A DNA stretch of 6,217 nt from Rickettsia typhi (GTDB lineage Bacteria > Pseudomonadota > Alphaproteobacteria > Rickettsiales > UBA1997). A program made the position numbers and the translations under genes. The notes under the pieces were generated by a model. It searched no databases, was not told the DNA's origin, and saw nothing but the letters and a program-made list of their open reading frames with translations. Each line of letters starts with the position of its first letter. Position 1 is the stretch's first letter. Below, in pieces: positions 5,397 to 6,217 of this stretch. The DNA lies in contig CAMDAI010000085.1 in assembly GCA_945888585.1 (NCBI GenBank), forward strand, positions 1 to 6,217. Reading direction: 5' to 3'.

Positions 5397-6217
5397 ATGT
5401 ATAAAACTACTGATTTTGATTTTGATTTACCAGAAGAACTGATTGCTTCCAACCCAGTATTTCCAAGAGATTCTGCCCGAATGTTAGTTGATAATAAAGG
5501 TGAACGTTTTTTAGATATGAAGGTTAATAATTTAACTGATTTTTTAGAAGCTGATGATGTAATTGTTTTTAACGACACTAAAGTTATTAAGGCAAAATTA
5601 ACTGGATTTCGTGAAAGGGACAAAATTGGGGCTAAAATTGGAATCAATCTTCATGCAAATAATGGAGATGTCTGGCAAGTTTTTGCTAGACCAGCAAAAA
5701 GGTTAAAAATTAACGACAAAATAATTTTTGCTGATGATTTTTGGGCTATGGTCTTAGCAAAAAATGAAGATGGAACCATTAATTTAAAATTTAATAACAG
5801 TCAGGAGCAATTCTTTGAAAAACTTGAACAATATGGTCAAATGCCTCTTCCGCCCTACATAAAAAGGCCATCAATAAATAAAAATGATGAACAAAATTAT
5901 CAAACTATTTTTGCCAAAACCCCAGGAGCTGTGGCAGCTCCAACTGCTGGGCTTCATTTTACAAATGAATTATTAAAAAAACTTACAGATAAAGGGATTA
6001 AAAAAGCTTTTGTAACTTTAAATGTTGGCGCCGGAACTTTCTTGCCGGTAAAAAGCGAATATATTAAAGATCATCTCATGCATAGTGAATTTTTTTCAAT
6101 CTCAAAAGAAAATTGTGAAATAATTAATAATGCTAAAAAATCTGGTAAAAAAATTATTGCAGTAGGAACCACTAGTTTAAGGGTTTTAGAATCAATTTCT
6201 GACAAAAATGGAGAATT
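5397..6217 (+). CDS. queA: tRNA preQ1 ribosyltransferase-isomerase QueA, 3' truncated by window
   Basis: S-adenosylmethionine:tRNA ribosyltransferase-isomerase moves the ribosyl part of SAM onto preQ1 at the wobble position of GUN-anticodon tRNAs, giving epoxyqueuosine, the next-to-last queuosine step. The window holds 273 residues; the family is usually about 340-355, so roughly 70-80 C-terminal residues lie beyond the edge. Conserved blocks in order are FDFDLPEELIA (7-17), the RDSARML motif (24-30), VIVFNDTKVI (55-64), QMPLPPYIKR (148-157), GAVAAPTAGLHFT (177-189), LNVGAGTFLPVK (208-219), HLMHSE (226-231) and GTTSLRVLES (257-266). ATG 5397 gives the normal start; an in-frame stop lies at 5370-5372 and no alternative start intervenes. 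No SD is close; AGGAGA (5353-5358) is too far upstream. The reading frame is unbroken, unlike the decayed queA copies reported in some Rickettsiales. Confidence 0.95.
   Translation, partial: MYKTTDFDFDLPEELIASNPVFPRDSARMLVDNKGERFLDMKVNNLTDFLEADDVIVFNDTKVIKAKLTGFRERDKIGAKIGINLHANNGDVWQVFARPAKRLKINDKIIFADDFWAMVLAKNEDGTINLKFNNSQEQFFEKLEQYGQMPLPPYIKRPSINKNDEQNYQTIFAKTPGAVAAPTAGLHFTNELLKKLTDKGIKKAFVTLNVGAGTFLPVKSEYIKDHLMHSEFFSISKENCEIINNAKKSGKKIIAVGTTSLRVLESISDKNGE

Noticed and set aside
5369..5647. 92-codon minus-strand frame opposite queA
   Set aside because: Shadow of the conserved queA N-terminus, with no independent evidence.

Overview
The window is compact, AT-rich DNA that most resembles a low-GC alphaproteobacterium, such as a Rickettsiales-like or SAR11-like lineage; I cannot place it further. 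The main clues are the alphaproteobacterial N-terminus of the Coq10/RatA-like protein, a ccmB that stands alone instead of in a ccm operon, strong A/T third-base preference and very short intergenic regions. All the recognised genes are core metabolism. I see no insertion sequence, phage gene, CRISPR array, tRNA or rRNA.

Layout. (1) 1-221, minus: the N-terminal 73 residues of a secreted or outer-membrane protein, cut by the window edge. (2) 220-882, plus: ccmB, the heme-exporter membrane subunit of cytochrome c maturation. Its ATG overlaps the divergent ATG of gene 1 in a single CATG. (3) 886-928: an imperfect hairpin between the converging ccmB and metE. (4) 940-3225, minus: metE, cobalamin-independent methionine synthase, with all four zinc ligands. 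(5) 3226-3414: the most unusual non-coding stretch. It has a GC-richer, structured body, a hairpin with a one-sided 14-nt bulge, a terminator-like stem and a possible plus-strand promoter. It is either the 5' leader of metE or a separate plus-strand small RNA. (6) 3415-3831, minus: a 138-residue protein with one membrane anchor and an acidic, then Pro/Ala-rich, tail. (7) 3832-4056: a divergent AT-rich intergenic region with short palindromes. (8) 4057-4539, plus: a Coq10/RatA START-like protein, convergent with (9) 4536-5294, minus: ubiE; their stop codons overlap in TTAA. (10) 5397 to the end, plus: queA, missing its C-terminus.

Functional themes. Two genes concern ubiquinone (coq10-like and ubiE) and one concerns cytochrome c (ccmB), so much of the window serves the respiratory chain. 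MetE makes methionine, the precursor of S-adenosylmethionine (SAM), while UbiE and QueA both consume SAM. Whether this grouping is more than chance cannot be judged from one window. The best candidate for something undescribed is the structured RNA region at about 3252-3410.
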